A stretch of 64,000 nucleotides of DNA from Flagellimonas aquimarina (GCF_003149745.1 NZ_QGEG01000002.1:806001-870000); one strand, 5' to 3'; counted from the first letter of the stretch, positions 38,053-46,559 are shown. Made by a program: numbers and translations. The notes: generated from the sequence alone by a model not told the origin.

Positions 38053-38752
38053 AATCAGATACTTTTGGTTGGAAAATCTAATATAGTCAATACTTTAACA
38101 TTTGCATTGTATGTACTTTTCCTAAACTTACCCCAGGCGACACATTAAATAAAAAATAATGGTTTCATTGGAAAACTCATTTCATACGGAGTTTTTCATC
38201 ACCGGCTTAACTGATAATTAAGATTGAGGTAGAAAATCATTATCAAATGAGTTATTTGGTCTTACAATGAATTATGAGACACGGAGAAATTGAAGCTCTA
38301 ACTAAGATGGAAGGCAGCACATTGCTAGTTCAAATTCCACAATTTGAAGTATTATTGAATAAATACCAGTAGTACCTGACACATAATACTCAGGTAATAA
38401 GACTTTGTTTTTGTTGTTTGACGTAAGGCAAATTTCGTAAACAATGGGTTTATTTGGTGATTGAATCTTCATTTATGTCAACAGGCAAAATAATTTTACT
38501 TGGATATTTATTGTTATGATATAATTTTAAATGCGCTTTTGTGGATATTCTTGAGCTACTGAAAAATTAAACCCTAAAACTAAAATAAGCAATAGGTTGA
38601 AAATGTTTTTTGCCATGATTGATTGTAATACTTATGGTTGGATGATGTTGCTAAAATGAATTTTTGGTGTAGTTGCAAATACTTGGACATGATATGTATA
38701 AAAGTACCACCTGTTGTTAATAATTGCCAATACTTATTTGTGTAATAAATGA
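38053..38752. other. 700-bp gap with remnants only
   Basis: No full gene is visible. It contains a 29-codon signal-peptide-like frame on the minus strand (38527-38616) and a 32-codon frame on the plus strand (38274-38372) without a recognisable match. Stops are frequent in all frames. It reads like decayed coding sequence. Confidence 0.55.
38527..38616 (-). pseudogene. Orphan signal-peptide fragment
   Basis: The frame begins MAKNIFNLLLILVLGFNFSV and stops nine residues later, just beyond a signal-peptidase-like AQ site (VAQEYPQKRI, stop). It looks like the 5' remnant of a lost exported-protein gene; a genuine 29-aa peptide cannot be excluded. Confidence 0.4.
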
Positions 38753-39505
38753 TTACCAATCATTATTACATAGAGCCGCTTGCTCCATTTTTTGAATAAT
38801 CATCTCCATTCTTTTTAGCTTTTTAACCAACCCTTTTTCAATGGTGGAATTGAATAGCCAAGCTGGAATGTTGCCTCCTGGTTCTGCATGAACAACATAA
38901 GTTGCTATGCTCTGACTTTTGCCTCCTGGTTCAAACATCCAAAAGCCATTGGCTCTGTTCATGTGCACCGTTCCTTTTGTGTCTTCAGTATTGGACACCC
39001 AATCTTCGGTCCATTGAATTTTCTTAATGCCAGATTCAGAATCAGAGCTGATCTGAACTCGTTTGCAGATTGACCGATCCCTAAACGGAAAGGGCATGGG
39101 GTGTACAGAATAGACTATAAGACTGTCTTTAGAGCTACTTAGAATTTTAAAGGACCCCTCATTTTTATAAGGATAAGACTTATTGTTCACTATTTCCTCC
39201 TGAAATGCCATAACCGCTTTCTTTGGTGAGGCCATGACTTTGCCTGTGATTTTAAATTCTTTGAATTTTGAACCTTTTACCTTTCGGGAATAGATGGTCC
39301 ATGTTTTGTTCACGGCAGAATGTTCTTTGTCCTTGCTCCATTGGTAAGCCCCCCATTCTTTAAGACTCTTATTTCTCAACCGAATGGCCCTATGGGTAGA
39401 ACAGCCCGCCAAAGGTACCAGTATTAACAAGATTAAACTGAATATGGTAATAAGGCGAAAGGATTTACCCGTCGCTGTTTGAAAGCTATTTCTTGATATT
39501 TGCAT
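38753..39505 (-). CDS. START-domain-like lipoprotein
   Basis: A 250-residue lipoprotein (lipobox PLAGC, near residue 35) with a START/SRPBCC-type helix-grip pattern: WTIYSRKVKGSKFKEFKITGKV, the YSVHPMPFPFRDRSICKRVQ segment that is typical of START proteins, and a C-terminal helix IPAWLFNSTIEKGLVKKLKRME. It should bind a hydrophobic ligand in the envelope. An FNR-like box lies 72-85 bp upstream. Confidence 0.82.
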   Translation of the reverse strand: MQISRNSFQTATGKSFRLITIFSLILLILVPLAGCSTHRAIRLRNKSLKEWGAYQWSKDKEHSAVNKTWTIYSRKVKGSKFKEFKITGKVMASPKKAVMAFQEEIVNNKSYPYKNEGSFKILSSSKDSLIVYSVHPMPFPFRDRSICKRVQISSDSESGIKKIQWTEDWVSNTEDTKGTVHMNRANGFWMFEPGGKSQSIATYVVHAEPGGNIPAWLFNSTIEKGLVKKLKRMEMIIQKMEQAALCNNDW

Positions 39506-39576
39506 GCCTATCTTGAAGTAATTAGAATGAAAAATTGGTAATTAGGCAAAAGTAGATTTCGGCCAAATTCAATTCA

Positions 39577-39590
39577 TTGACCTGGGTTAA
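39577..39590. promoter_or_regulatory. FNR/CRP-like box upstream of the START lipoprotein gene
   Basis: TTGAC-CTGG-GTTAA has the two-half-site form of CRP/FNR operators. It lies inside a 25-bp segment (39573-39597) that matches 41078-41102 at 22 of 25 positions. Confidence 0.5.
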
Positions 39591-39642
39591 GAAACAATGA
39601 TTCTTAAGAATGAAGAAGTAGGCATAACACTTATATTCTGGT

Positions 39643-40614
39643 TTATTCCGGAGTAATTACAACATTTCCCTTTTTACGTCCGGTTTCAACATACCTGTGA
39701 GCTTTTGCCGTTTGTTCCAATGGATATCGCCGATCTATAACTGGTCTTATTTCTCCTGCCTCAACTAACTCCTTCACTATGGCGAGCTCCTGCCTAATCA
39801 CCTTGGTTGGTCTCACGTAAGTGGCTGTAAGAATGGCTTTTTTATGACTGAACAATGAGGTCCAAAGCATATGAAAAACAGTGGACAAACCTGCAGCGTC
39901 AAGATAGATTCCATTTGATTTTAAGGAGTTTTTGCAAAGCGGAAACGAAGACTTCCCCACTGTATCAAAAATAATGTCATAGGTCTGCTCATTTTGGGTA
40001 AAATCCTCTTTCGTATAGTCTATGACCATATCTGCCCCCAAGGATTTTACCAAGTTCACATTGGTTGTGCTGCAGACTCCGGTAACTTCGGCGCCAAAAT
40101 ATTTTGCAAGTTGTATAGAAGCGGTACCTACTGACCCAGAAGCACCATAGATAAGAACTTTTTGACCATTCTTTATTTTCCCTTTGCGCTTAAGGAAATT
40201 AAGTGCGGTCAAGCCACCCTCAACGACTGCCACAGATTCTTCACAGTCTAAATTGATCGGTTTATGGATTATGGCAGCATCCTGGGATAAACATTTGTAC
40301 TCTGCATTTGAGCCTAGGGTCATCCCAGTTATTCCAAAAATTTGATCACCTTTTTTAAATAAACTTACATTCTTTCCTACGGCTTCTATTTCTCCAGCCA
40401 ATTCCATTCCTAGAATATCATTTTTAGGCTTTGTTAGGCCACTGAACAACCTAGTGAAAACTGGCTTTCCTTTTCGACCAATAAGACCTGCTGAGGTCAC
40501 TGCTGCAGCCTGGACCTTTATCAATACTTCATTGTCTTTCGGCTCAGGTTTTTCTACCTCTTTAAGCTTAAGAACATCAGGTGTTCCATATGCTGTACAC
40601 ACAATGGCTTTCAT
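39643..40614 (-). CDS. Medium-chain NAD(P)-dependent quinone oxidoreductase-like protein
   Basis: A 323-residue MDR-superfamily enzyme: N-terminal GroES-like domain (VEKPEPKDNEVLIKVQAAAV) and a Rossmann domain with IYGASGSVGTASIQLAKYFGAEVTGVCS. The catalytic zinc ligands of true alcohol dehydrogenases are not evident, so a zinc-free enone/quinone reductase is more likely. It starts 2 bp after the DUF6326-like gene, so both are co-transcribed. Confidence 0.9.
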   Translation of the reverse strand: MKAIVCTAYGTPDVLKLKEVEKPEPKDNEVLIKVQAAAVTSAGLIGRKGKPVFTRLFSGLTKPKNDILGMELAGEIEAVGKNVSLFKKGDQIFGITGMTLGSNAEYKCLSQDAAIIHKPINLDCEESVAVVEGGLTALNFLKRKGKIKNGQKVLIYGASGSVGTASIQLAKYFGAEVTGVCSTTNVNLVKSLGADMVIDYTKEDFTQNEQTYDIIFDTVGKSSFPLCKNSLKSNGIYLDAAGLSTVFHMLWTSLFSHKKAILTATYVRPTKVIRQELAIVKELVEAGEIRPVIDRRYPLEQTAKAHRYVETGRKKGNVVITPE

Positions 40615-40616
40615 AT

Positions 40617-41030
40617 CTATTGAAAATGGAGGTGTTTTTTACCGGAAGGTAATTTCCAAGCAATTAGGATTATTGCTAAAAATGCTACAAATTCAATAAT
40701 CATAAAAAAAATATCATCCATATCCGCTGAAGGCACAGCACTTACCAATACCAAGAATGTGATTACACTGGCAATTATATTTGCCCATTTATTTGCTTTA
40801 TCATGTAATATTCTGGATAGAAGCACCATCAAAATGGGTATTTCTGCTAAAAACCCTCCGAACAGCATGAGTTCCTCTGTAATTTCAATGCCATTCACTA
40901 CCCCTGTCATAATTTCTTCGAGAAAACCTTTTTTACCTAGTTGATGGAGATCCCTAAAAATCATATTGAACAGAATAAATATCCATAATGTTGATAAGAG
41001 GGCTTGCCCTTCTATCTTGTTTCTTTTCAT
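40617..41030 (-). CDS. DUF6326-like membrane protein
   Basis: A 137-residue protein with four hydrophobic segments (ALLSTLWIFILFNMIF, LMLFGGFLAEIPILMVLLS, IIASVITFLVLVSAVP, MIIEFVAFLAIILIAW). The ATG at 41030 is chosen over an upstream TTG (41039). The RDLHQLGKKGFLEEI loop and overall layout match a family annotated as DUF6326 from memory. First gene of a two-gene unit preceded by the second FNR-like box. Confidence 0.78.
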   Translation of the reverse strand: MKRNKIEGQALLSTLWIFILFNMIFRDLHQLGKKGFLEEIMTGVVNGIEITEELMLFGGFLAEIPILMVLLSRILHDKANKWANIIASVITFLVLVSAVPSADMDDIFFMIIEFVAFLAIILIAWKLPSGKKHLHFQ

Positions 41031-41081
41031 GTATGTCAAGTTTTAAAAAGGCAAAATTGTAGCAATCATGATCCTTTTTCA

Positions 41082-41095
41082 TTGACTTGAGTTAA
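41082..41095. promoter_or_regulatory. FNR/CRP-like box upstream of the DUF6326-oxidoreductase unit
   Basis: TTGAC-TTGA-GTTAA, 52-65 bp before the start at 41030 and 58 bp from the stop of the Crp/Fnr gene at 41153. Second copy of the box at 39577. Confidence 0.5.
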
Positions 41096-41152
41096 GAAAT
41101 AACAACTACACCGATATTTGGTGCAATCCTATATGTAGTTGGAAAGTATTGA

Positions 41153-41722
41153 CTATTTGAGAATTCGTTTGCGAATTCGACTGAGAGATTCAGGTTTTAT
41201 ACCCAAATAACTTGCTATCAAATATTGTGGAATTCGGTTTAATAGGTCTGGCGATTGATTTTGTAGATTTTGATATCGCTTTTCAGGAGTTAATTTTATG
41301 AAATTATCGTATTTCATTCTTTGGGATGCCAATTCATCCTCCAATACGGTTGGGCCAAGTGCAGCAAGTCTTGGTACTTTTTTCATTATTTCTGCACTTC
41401 TCTCTTGTGATCCAATGGAGATAATGCAATCTTCCAAGCATTCTAAATAGTACTCAGACTCTTTTTTTGTTGTATAACTAACGGGGGTAATAGGCTGTTT
41501 TTCGACAAAAAACTCCGTGACCTTGACTTCCCCCTCTACCAAATAATAACTGTATATACAGCCCTTTAGAATAAAGAAACATTCCTTGGCCAATTCACCT
41601 TCCTTTAATAGGAGCGTACCTTTTTTAAATGATCTAATCAATTTATGTTCCGAGAGAATACTTTTTTCTTCCTCGGTCAAATCGATATATTTTGATAAAA
41701 AATCAAATATTACTTCATCCAT
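41153..41722 (-). CDS. Crp/Fnr family transcription regulator
   Basis: A 189-residue protein with the cNMP-binding-like beta domain (FKKGTLLLKEGELAKECFFILKGCIYSYYL) and a short C-terminal helix-turn-helix (IPQYLIASYLGIKPESLSRIRKRIL). This is the compact Crp/Fnr form common in Bacteroidota. It is followed by the DUF6326-oxidoreductase unit, which carries a matching FNR-like box upstream, and is the natural candidate to bind it. The left end of the cassette array begins about 160 bp upstream of this gene. Confidence 0.9.
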   Translation of the reverse strand: MDEVIFDFLSKYIDLTEEEKSILSEHKLIRSFKKGTLLLKEGELAKECFFILKGCIYSYYLVEGEVKVTEFFVEKQPITPVSYTTKKESEYYLECLEDCIISIGSQERSAEIMKKVPRLAALGPTVLEDELASQRMKYDNFIKLTPEKRYQNLQNQSPDLLNRIPQYLIASYLGIKPESLSRIRKRILK

Positions 41723-41883
41723 TTATAAGACATTGTAAATCAACCAAAATGATTTTGTTTTACAAAAATAGTCAGAAACTAGTATTTGACACCCCTTCAC
41801 TTTACAAACTTGTGAATGCCTTAAGTTTTAAACTTCTTTTTTAATGGAAGCAATTCAGCATCAAAGGAAATTAAAAAAAGCCC

Positions 41884-41911
41884 ACAATGAATTATACACG
41901 TTGTTGCACAC
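41884..41911 (-). repeat. attC-like half-site, 3' end of the array
   Basis: Only the gene-proximal half is present: ACAATGAATTATACAC then GTTGTTGCACAC, next to the stop of the 41915 gene. The distal arm and second GTT box are missing, marking the end of the array. Confidence 0.6.
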
Positions 41912-41914
41912 TGG

Positions 41915-42376
41915 TTATTTCTTCAGCCATAATTTTATAGATGGTTCTGGCACAGGAATTTCCAAATATAGAATCTCATCTTTAAGCCAATAAGGAAGTT
42001 CAACAGTTCCTTTCTCGTTTTCAAACTTATTATCAGAAGCAAGAATTATATTTTGTGTTTTATCAATTTTGTAGTCAAACTCAAGGTTCATGGCAATTAA
42101 ATCCTGAATGTATTTTCCATTTTCAGTGAAGGTATGAGCTTGGTTGAAGTATATGTGATTGGCAATCTCTCTAAGCTGATTAATTTTCAGAGAATCATTA
42201 TTGATATAAGTTAATTCTTGATATAAAGAAATTGAATCAGTCTCAGTATTCATATAAAATTCACCATTGTCGATTGCAAAAGGTTTCCATTTGCCAGAAA
42301 TCTCATCGTTTTGAGAGAATGTATTAGACGAAATGAATATTGTCAAAAATAGGAATAAGGTATTTTTTAGATCCAT
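41915..42376 (-). CDS. Cassette gene: exported hypothetical protein
   Basis: A 153-residue protein with a signal peptide (MDLKNTLFLFLTIFISSNTFSQ) and no recognised domain; the mature part begins DEISGKWKPFAIDNGEF, which is lipocalin-like in style but not diagnostic. The ATG at 42376 is preferred; a start at 42484 would lie inside the repeat. The cassette is bounded by GTTGTTGCACAC and GTGTACAACAAC, complementary at 11 of 12 positions. Confidence 0.7.
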   Translation of the reverse strand: MDLKNTLFLFLTIFISSNTFSQNDEISGKWKPFAIDNGEFYMNTETDSISLYQELTYINNDSLKINQLREIANHIYFNQAHTFTENGKYIQDLIAMNLEFDYKIDKTQNIILASDNKFENEKGTVELPYWLKDEILYLEIPVPEPSIKLWLKK

Positions 42377-42390
42377 GTCAAAATTAACTT

Positions 42391-42486
42391 GTGTACAACA
42401 ACCCGCTAAACGCAGTTCGGTGATTTTTGTGGAAATATAGCAAAATCGAGCAACAAAAGTCAGCTTTAGCTGAATGTGCTCCAACG
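42391..42486 (-). repeat. attC-like site, rearranged, with 37-bp repeat copy 1
   Basis: Starts with GTGTACAACAAC and CCGCTAAACGCAG as in the site at 43237, but its second half is lost and it runs into a 37-bp segment (42450-42486) that recurs at 43332 with one mismatch. Best explained by deletion between a full site and a neighbouring mini-cassette. Confidence 0.6.
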
Positions 42487-42610
42487 GTTAGTATATGAAA
42501 AGTAGGCGATTTAGAAGTACCAAAAATTCAGTTCATCATAAAGTTTGATATAAGTCAAAAGCCTTTATTTTATAACTGTCTCGCCTATTTTTATATACAT
42601 TGTTCCCTGC
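42479..42610 (-). repeat. attC-like site downstream of the Dps gene
   Basis: CTCCAAC opens the site and GTTCCCTGC closes it. The inner arms TATATGAAAAGTAGGCGA and TCGCCTATTTTTATATA are imperfectly complementary. It serves as the 3' site of the Dps cassette. Confidence 0.7.
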
Positions 42611-42622
42611 GGGCATTCTGAT

Positions 42623-43099
42623 TTATCTATTTAAAAATGAAGAATACATCCAAACTAATTTTTCTTGTTCCCTGGTGTAATCACTCATTAGTGCATTTGT
42701 TCCTTCATCATCAGCATCCGAAGATATGGTAAGTAATTCTCGTTGAAGTACTATTATTGTTTGAAAAGAAGCTAAAATGTCTTCAACTGCTTTTATTCCA
42801 TCACTTACTTGTTCACTTTCTTTTATTTTTGAAGTATTGCGATAATCTGCATAATTATGCTTTGGCGTGTGTCCTAAAGTTAAAATTCGTTCTGCAACTT
42901 CGTCTATTTTTAAAAGTAGGTCATTATATAACTCTTCAAATTTCAAATGTAATTCAAAGAATTTCTCACCTTTTATGTTCCAATGATAGCCACGAGTATT
43001 TTGATAAAAAATTGAATAGTTTGCCAAAAGTTCATTTAATTTTTCAGATAAGTGTTTTGCTTTGTCATTGTCAAGTCCGATTGCGTTTGTATTGGCCAT
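42623..43099 (-). CDS. dps: Cassette gene: Dps-family DNA-protection protein
   Basis: A 158-residue ferritin-like protein that should form a dodecamer oxidising and storing iron and protecting DNA from peroxide. The Dps signature is complete: NTRGYHWNIKGEKFFELHLKFEELYNDL with ferroxidase His/Asp/Glu positions, then KIDEVAERILTLG. The ATG at 43099 is chosen over 43132. Cassette ends are GTTCCCTGC and GCAGGTAAC, complementary with one mismatch. An intact core-type gene as an integron cassette is unusual. Confidence 0.93.
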   Translation of the reverse strand: MANTNAIGLDNDKAKHLSEKLNELLANYSIFYQNTRGYHWNIKGEKFFELHLKFEELYNDLLLKIDEVAERILTLGHTPKHNYADYRNTSKIKESEQVSDGIKAVEDILASFQTIIVLQRELLTISSDADDEGTNALMSDYTREQEKLVWMYSSFLNR

Positions 43100-43236
43100 T
43101 TTTATATTTTTTAATTGTTCAATATTCTTCAAACAAAGTTACAATTCCGTTTCAGTATAGTTTGTAACATTAATCACTCAACTTTTGTCCAATTGAAAAG
43201 TGGTACGTAATTTTTATGTCATATATTTTTCAGCTT

Positions 43237-43296
43237 GCAGGTAACGATCCGCTAAACCAGATTGCAGCCTTAACTGCGTTTAGCCGGTCGTTGGAG
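43237..43296 (-). repeat. attC-like site, compact and nearly symmetrical
   Basis: GCAGGTAAC to GTTGGAG, 60 bp. The arms AACGATCCGCTAAACCAG and CTGCGTTTAGCCGGTCGTT pair almost fully with one extra base on one side, the asymmetry expected of attC. Confidence 0.8.
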
Positions 43297-43415
43297 GGCA
43301 TTTCTTTTGGGGTGGGAGTGTGTAGCACATAGCAACAAAAGTCAGCTTTAGCAGAATGTGCTCCAACGTTCTGTATAAAAGGTCGTTTTAATTCCTTTTA
43401 TACATTGTTATGAGC
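43291..43415 (-). repeat. Geneless mini-cassette with its own attC-like site
   Basis: Starts TTGGAGGGCATT and reaches AATGTGCTCCAAC (complementary ends) after only ~75 bp without a gene; it holds 37-bp repeat copy 2 (43332-43368). The site itself is 43361-43415, with arms CTGTATAAAAGG and CCTTTTATACA, closing at GTTATGAGC. Confidence 0.65.
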
Positions 43416-43416
43416 T

Positions 43417-44208
43417 TTATTTTTTACTTAGAAACGTTTTTGATTTTATAATAAACTCCTCCTTGGTTTCCCCCTCATGAGCTCCATGAGAAACATTGGG
43501 TAGTATCCAAAGATCAGAATTAGGTAAATTTTCTTTCACACGTACTACTTCATTTAGATTCATACCTTCGTCATCATCACCGATCATGATCAATACTTCG
43601 GGTTTTATATTTTGTAGTTCTTTGTTACTTAATTTAACAATATAATTTTTAAACTGATTCATTATTCCTCTAATGTGTTCATCTCCATCATGGGCCGTCT
43701 TGAGCCAGGGAAAGTTGGCTCGATTTTCAAAAGTAAACGTTTCTAAATATTCAGGAAAGTCATTGATTGTCCATGTCCCTACCGCTCCAATAGTTATCAT
43801 TGATTCAATCAAAGATGGGTTTATTAGAGCGAGCTGATAAAGAATGTCGCCTCCAAAACTAAATCCAATTGCCTTGATTTTATCCAGGTTCAAATATTTA
43901 ACCAAGGAATTAAGGTCCTCAGCTACTGATTTTAATGATAAATCTTCTTTAAAAGCTTCAGATTTTCCATGCCCGGTTAAATCTATTAGGTATACTTCAT
44001 ATTCTTTTTCATAGTATTTTACATATGGTTTCCATGATTTGGAGGATTGTGTATAACCATGTAGCAGGAACAAAGGCTTTCCTTCCCCATAAATTTCGTA
44101 ATAGAGTTTTTTTCCATTTATAGGAACAGATTCAGATTTCTTTGGTGTTTGAGATATAATATTGGTCGACATTAAAAGAAGAGTGATTACGGTATAGGTT
44201 TTTATCAT
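43417..44208 (-). CDS. Cassette gene: exported alpha/beta hydrolase
   Basis: A 263-residue alpha/beta-hydrolase with a signal peptide (MIKTYTVITLLLMSTNIISQ). Visible catalytic features: oxyanion region LLHGYTQSSKSW, nucleophile elbow GFSFGGD (Ser), acid in IGDDDEGMN and His in VSHGAHEG. Substrate unknown; related enzymes are esterases or peroxidase-like hydrolases. The stop codon lies 2 bp from the repeat. Confidence 0.9.
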   Translation of the reverse strand: MIKTYTVITLLLMSTNIISQTPKKSESVPINGKKLYYEIYGEGKPLFLLHGYTQSSKSWKPYVKYYEKEYEVYLIDLTGHGKSEAFKEDLSLKSVAEDLNSLVKYLNLDKIKAIGFSFGGDILYQLALINPSLIESMITIGAVGTWTINDFPEYLETFTFENRANFPWLKTAHDGDEHIRGIMNQFKNYIVKLSNKELQNIKPEVLIMIGDDDEGMNLNEVVRVKENLPNSDLWILPNVSHGAHEGETKEEFIIKSKTFLSKK

Positions 44209-44291
44209 TTATATGCGGGTGTTAATCTTTGAACATTGCTGCCAGCCATCTAGTGTAACCATTAGATGCAGATAAATATAAGCAGACTTTT

Positions 44292-44359
44292 AGGTTTGTT
44301 AACCAGCTTTGACAATTCTGACCCTGACGTAATTGGGGTTATACAATGTTGTAAGTAGC
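44292..44359 (-). repeat. Degenerate attC-like site
   Basis: TTAACC near 44299 and GGTTATACAATGTTGTAAGTAGC at the end keep the AAC...GTT frame and a short complementary pair, but the expected complement of GTTATGAGC is not found, so this site is decayed. Confidence 0.4.
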
Positions 44360-44380
44360 TTTTGATTGGAGCATTATATC

Positions 44381-44923
44381 TTAGAAGCGATAAACAACCC
44401 CATTTATTTTAATTTCTTTAAAATCTCGAAGGTAATAATTGAAATTCCAACCTAATCCTCTAGTATATGAAATGAAGAGTTTTTCTTCATGATTTTGGTA
44501 GAACCTATGATGTTCAAAAGTTCTTAAATTATCATTTTTTTCGGTTAGAGTCACTTTAAAATCATTTATTGATTGATTACCCATTGTCCAAAAAGTTTCT
44601 CCAACTGATGCATCAAATTTAGCATGCGTGTATCTGAAATTGGGATAGTCGGGGTTACTTCCAACAAGGTTTTGCTCATCATCAATTCTTAAATAATCTA
44701 TACCAATAGCGTCTCCACCAATTAATGAATAAAATTTATAGTATACCTCTCCTTGTATTCTTAGGGTGTCTGTAATTTCGGTAAAATTATCATCATCTAT
44801 TTTCCAGTAATTACCAATCTGCATTGGAAGAAATGATTCATCTTGAGGTATTGGCCAATCATTATCATTAGAACAAGAGAATAAAATCATTAGCAATCCA
44901 AAAACGATGTAAATCCTTTTCAT
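44381..44923 (-). CDS. Cassette gene: hypothetical lipoprotein
   Basis: A 180-residue lipoprotein (MKRIYIVFGLLMILFSC, Cys17) of unrecognised family, rich in beta strands (IGNYWKIDDDNFTEI, TRGLGWNFNYYLRDF). It is likely to be anchored in the envelope. The sequence around its start is followed by a decayed repeat whose box ATTACTTGCAGC still resembles the complement of GTTGTAAGTAGC at the gene's other end. Confidence 0.75.
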   Translation of the reverse strand: MKRIYIVFGLLMILFSCSNDNDWPIPQDESFLPMQIGNYWKIDDDNFTEITDTLRIQGEVYYKFYSLIGGDAIGIDYLRIDDEQNLVGSNPDYPNFRYTHAKFDASVGETFWTMGNQSINDFKVTLTEKNDNLRTFEHHRFYQNHEEKLFISYTRGLGWNFNYYLRDFKEIKINGVVYRF

Positions 44924-44974
44924 AGGTTTAGATTTACCAATATGATACGAAATTTTACAAAAGGTTGTTTTTAC

Positions 44975-45110
44975 ATTACTTGCAGCATGTTTGCATATGG
45001 TTAGTTGCTTTGTGAAAAAAATAGCAAAAGGGCACGAACCTGAGGAAAATTCGGAGAATTTTACGATTTGCAGGTAGAACTAGTAATTAACGATAGACGT
45101 TGTTGGTGGC
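44975..45110 (-). repeat. attC-like site with decayed first box
   Basis: Begins with ATTACTTGCAGC (AAC changed to AGC) and ends with GTTGTTGGTGG. Inner segments ATGGTTAGTTGC and TAGTAATTAACGATAG are partly complementary. Confidence 0.5.
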
Positions 45111-45114
45111 AGCT

Positions 45115-45825
45115 TTATTGTTTCTTTGCTTCTTCTTTGCGCCAAAAATCAAATTGTTGATTGAGTAATGTGACTGCAGGTTTTCCTCCTTTTTCTATAC
45201 CTTGAACAGCTAGTTTTAAAATGGCTCCATCTTGAGGTTTGTAGACCATAATAAAAGCAGACCTGGCATATTGAGTTTCACATCTTTTATCACCACCAGC
45301 TTCTTCACCAGCTTTTAGTGCAAGCATTAGTCTTTCAGCCAACGGCTTGTCTCTATTTGCATTAAATGCTTTATGTGCATTTAGCACGACTTGCTCACTT
45401 GGAAGTATATTGCCCATAACGGCAAAATCTTTACCTATTTTTTCGCCACTCCAATCATTAATTTCAGAACCAGAATAAACAAGAGGGCTTTCGTCTGTGT
45501 TTAATAGAATCACACCATATTGTTGTCTTTCAGGATTGAATCTGACATCTTTCATAGCCATCAATATCTCATTAAGGCTTTTTCCATTGTTCATTAATTC
45601 GACACCTTTCATTCGTGCGAAATAATCACTTGCCGCCTGAACCACGATGGCGCCTTTTCCTGGAACGATTGAAGCTATACCAGATACATCAAAAGTACAA
45701 GAGGCACCTACAATACCTATTTCACCTGTCTTACGGTCAATTGCAATGATTGACCATGTAGCATAGCATTGGGTGGAAAAAAGTGTTGTTAAAATTGCAA
45801 ATAATAGAATCCCTGTTTTCTTCAT
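45115..45825 (-). CDS. Cassette gene: DUF1028 Ntn-hydrolase-like protein
   Basis: A 236-residue exported protein (signal peptide to CYA, ~23) of the DUF1028 family, which has an Ntn-hydrolase fold. The opening of the mature domain (TWSIIAIDRKTGEIGIVGASCTFDVSG) and the segment IVPGKGAIVVQAASDYFAR are characteristic. The first mature residue would be Ala or Thr; a Thr or Ser nucleophile at the processed N-terminus is possible but not proven. Substrate unknown. Confidence 0.88.
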   Translation of the reverse strand: MKKTGILLFAILTTLFSTQCYATWSIIAIDRKTGEIGIVGASCTFDVSGIASIVPGKGAIVVQAASDYFARMKGVELMNNGKSLNEILMAMKDVRFNPERQQYGVILLNTDESPLVYSGSEINDWSGEKIGKDFAVMGNILPSEQVVLNAHKAFNANRDKPLAERLMLALKAGEEAGGDKRCETQYARSAFIMVYKPQDGAILKLAVQGIEKGGKPAVTLLNQQFDFWRKEEAKKQ

Positions 45826-45921
45826 TATTATTGAATTTTATATGTTTAGTCATATTACAGATAGATAAAAAAGAAGAATGTTACACTTTTCTTGAAAATA
45901 AACTTATGGATTAGTTGAATT

Positions 45922-46006
45922 ACCACAACGGTCTCATCTATAAGTGGCTGCGAGGATTTTCAGAAGTAAACGAGAACAGGTAATTACTTATAGTGATTGT
46001 TGTGGT
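45922..46006 (-). repeat. attC-like site
   Basis: ACCACAAC to GTTGTGGT, 85 bp, boxes exactly complementary. Arms GGTCTCATCTATAAGTGGCTG and GGTAATTACTTATAGTGATT pair imperfectly. Confidence 0.8.
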
Positions 46007-46013
46007 GTCGTTT

Positions 46014-46559
46014 TTATTCAGTTTTCTTTCTATTATTTAAGATAATCAATGTAATAATATAAATCAAAACGATAGCAAAAGGAATAGCTATAAACCTGTA
46101 TTCGGGTAAGAGATACCAAAGAATTAGAACTGTAATTATTCTAGTCAATGTATGAAAAATTCCAATCCAATGTTTTATAATCCAAGAAAATGGCAACCAC
46201 ATCAATCCAGTCAGAATTCCCACAGTCATTGGAAGAGAAGAATAGTCAACAAGGAAAAATGGTATTGCAATTGAATAGACAAGAATCGCTTGTCCAGCCG
46301 TAAAAAGAAAAAGAGTGTCAAATTCGTTTTTTGGTTTACTTTTATCCAAGAAATTTTCACCCGTGAATTTTGAGAGAAACAGGCCTAGATATACAATACT
46401 TCCAGTTCCAATAAAAATTGACCAAACCGCTATAAAATCAGAGAAAAAGATTCCGATCAATCCAATTAAAGTCCAAATAACCAATCCAGCTAATGGTGTA
46501 GCAAGAAATTTTTGATTGATGTATTCAATCCGCTGTTGTTCAAGTGTTCTATTGTTCAT
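46014..46559 (-). CDS. Cassette gene: DUF7010-like membrane protein
   Basis: A 181-residue integral membrane protein with about six hydrophobic segments and a conserved-looking core (FLFTAGQAILVYSIAIPFFL, GILTGLMWLPFSWIIKHWIGIFHT). It resembles, from memory, the family annotated DUF7010; no function is known. It follows the 45922 repeat on the left; the repeat on the right is reduced. Confidence 0.75.
   Translation of the reverse strand: MNNRTLEQQRIEYINQKFLATPLAGLVIWTLIGLIGIFFSDFIAVWSIFIGTGSIVYLGLFLSKFTGENFLDKSKPKNEFDTLFLFTAGQAILVYSIAIPFFLVDYSSLPMTVGILTGLMWLPFSWIIKHWIGIFHTLTRIITVLILWYLLPEYRFIAIPFAIVLIYIITLIILNNRKKTE

Noticed and set aside
38274..38372. 32-codon frame on the plus strand in the 700-bp gap
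   Set aside because: No resemblance to a known small protein and no conserved neighbour; could be chance.
42757..43167. 136-codon frame antisense to dps
   Set aside because: It mirrors the strongly conserved Dps frame; composition is that of a reverse-complement shadow.
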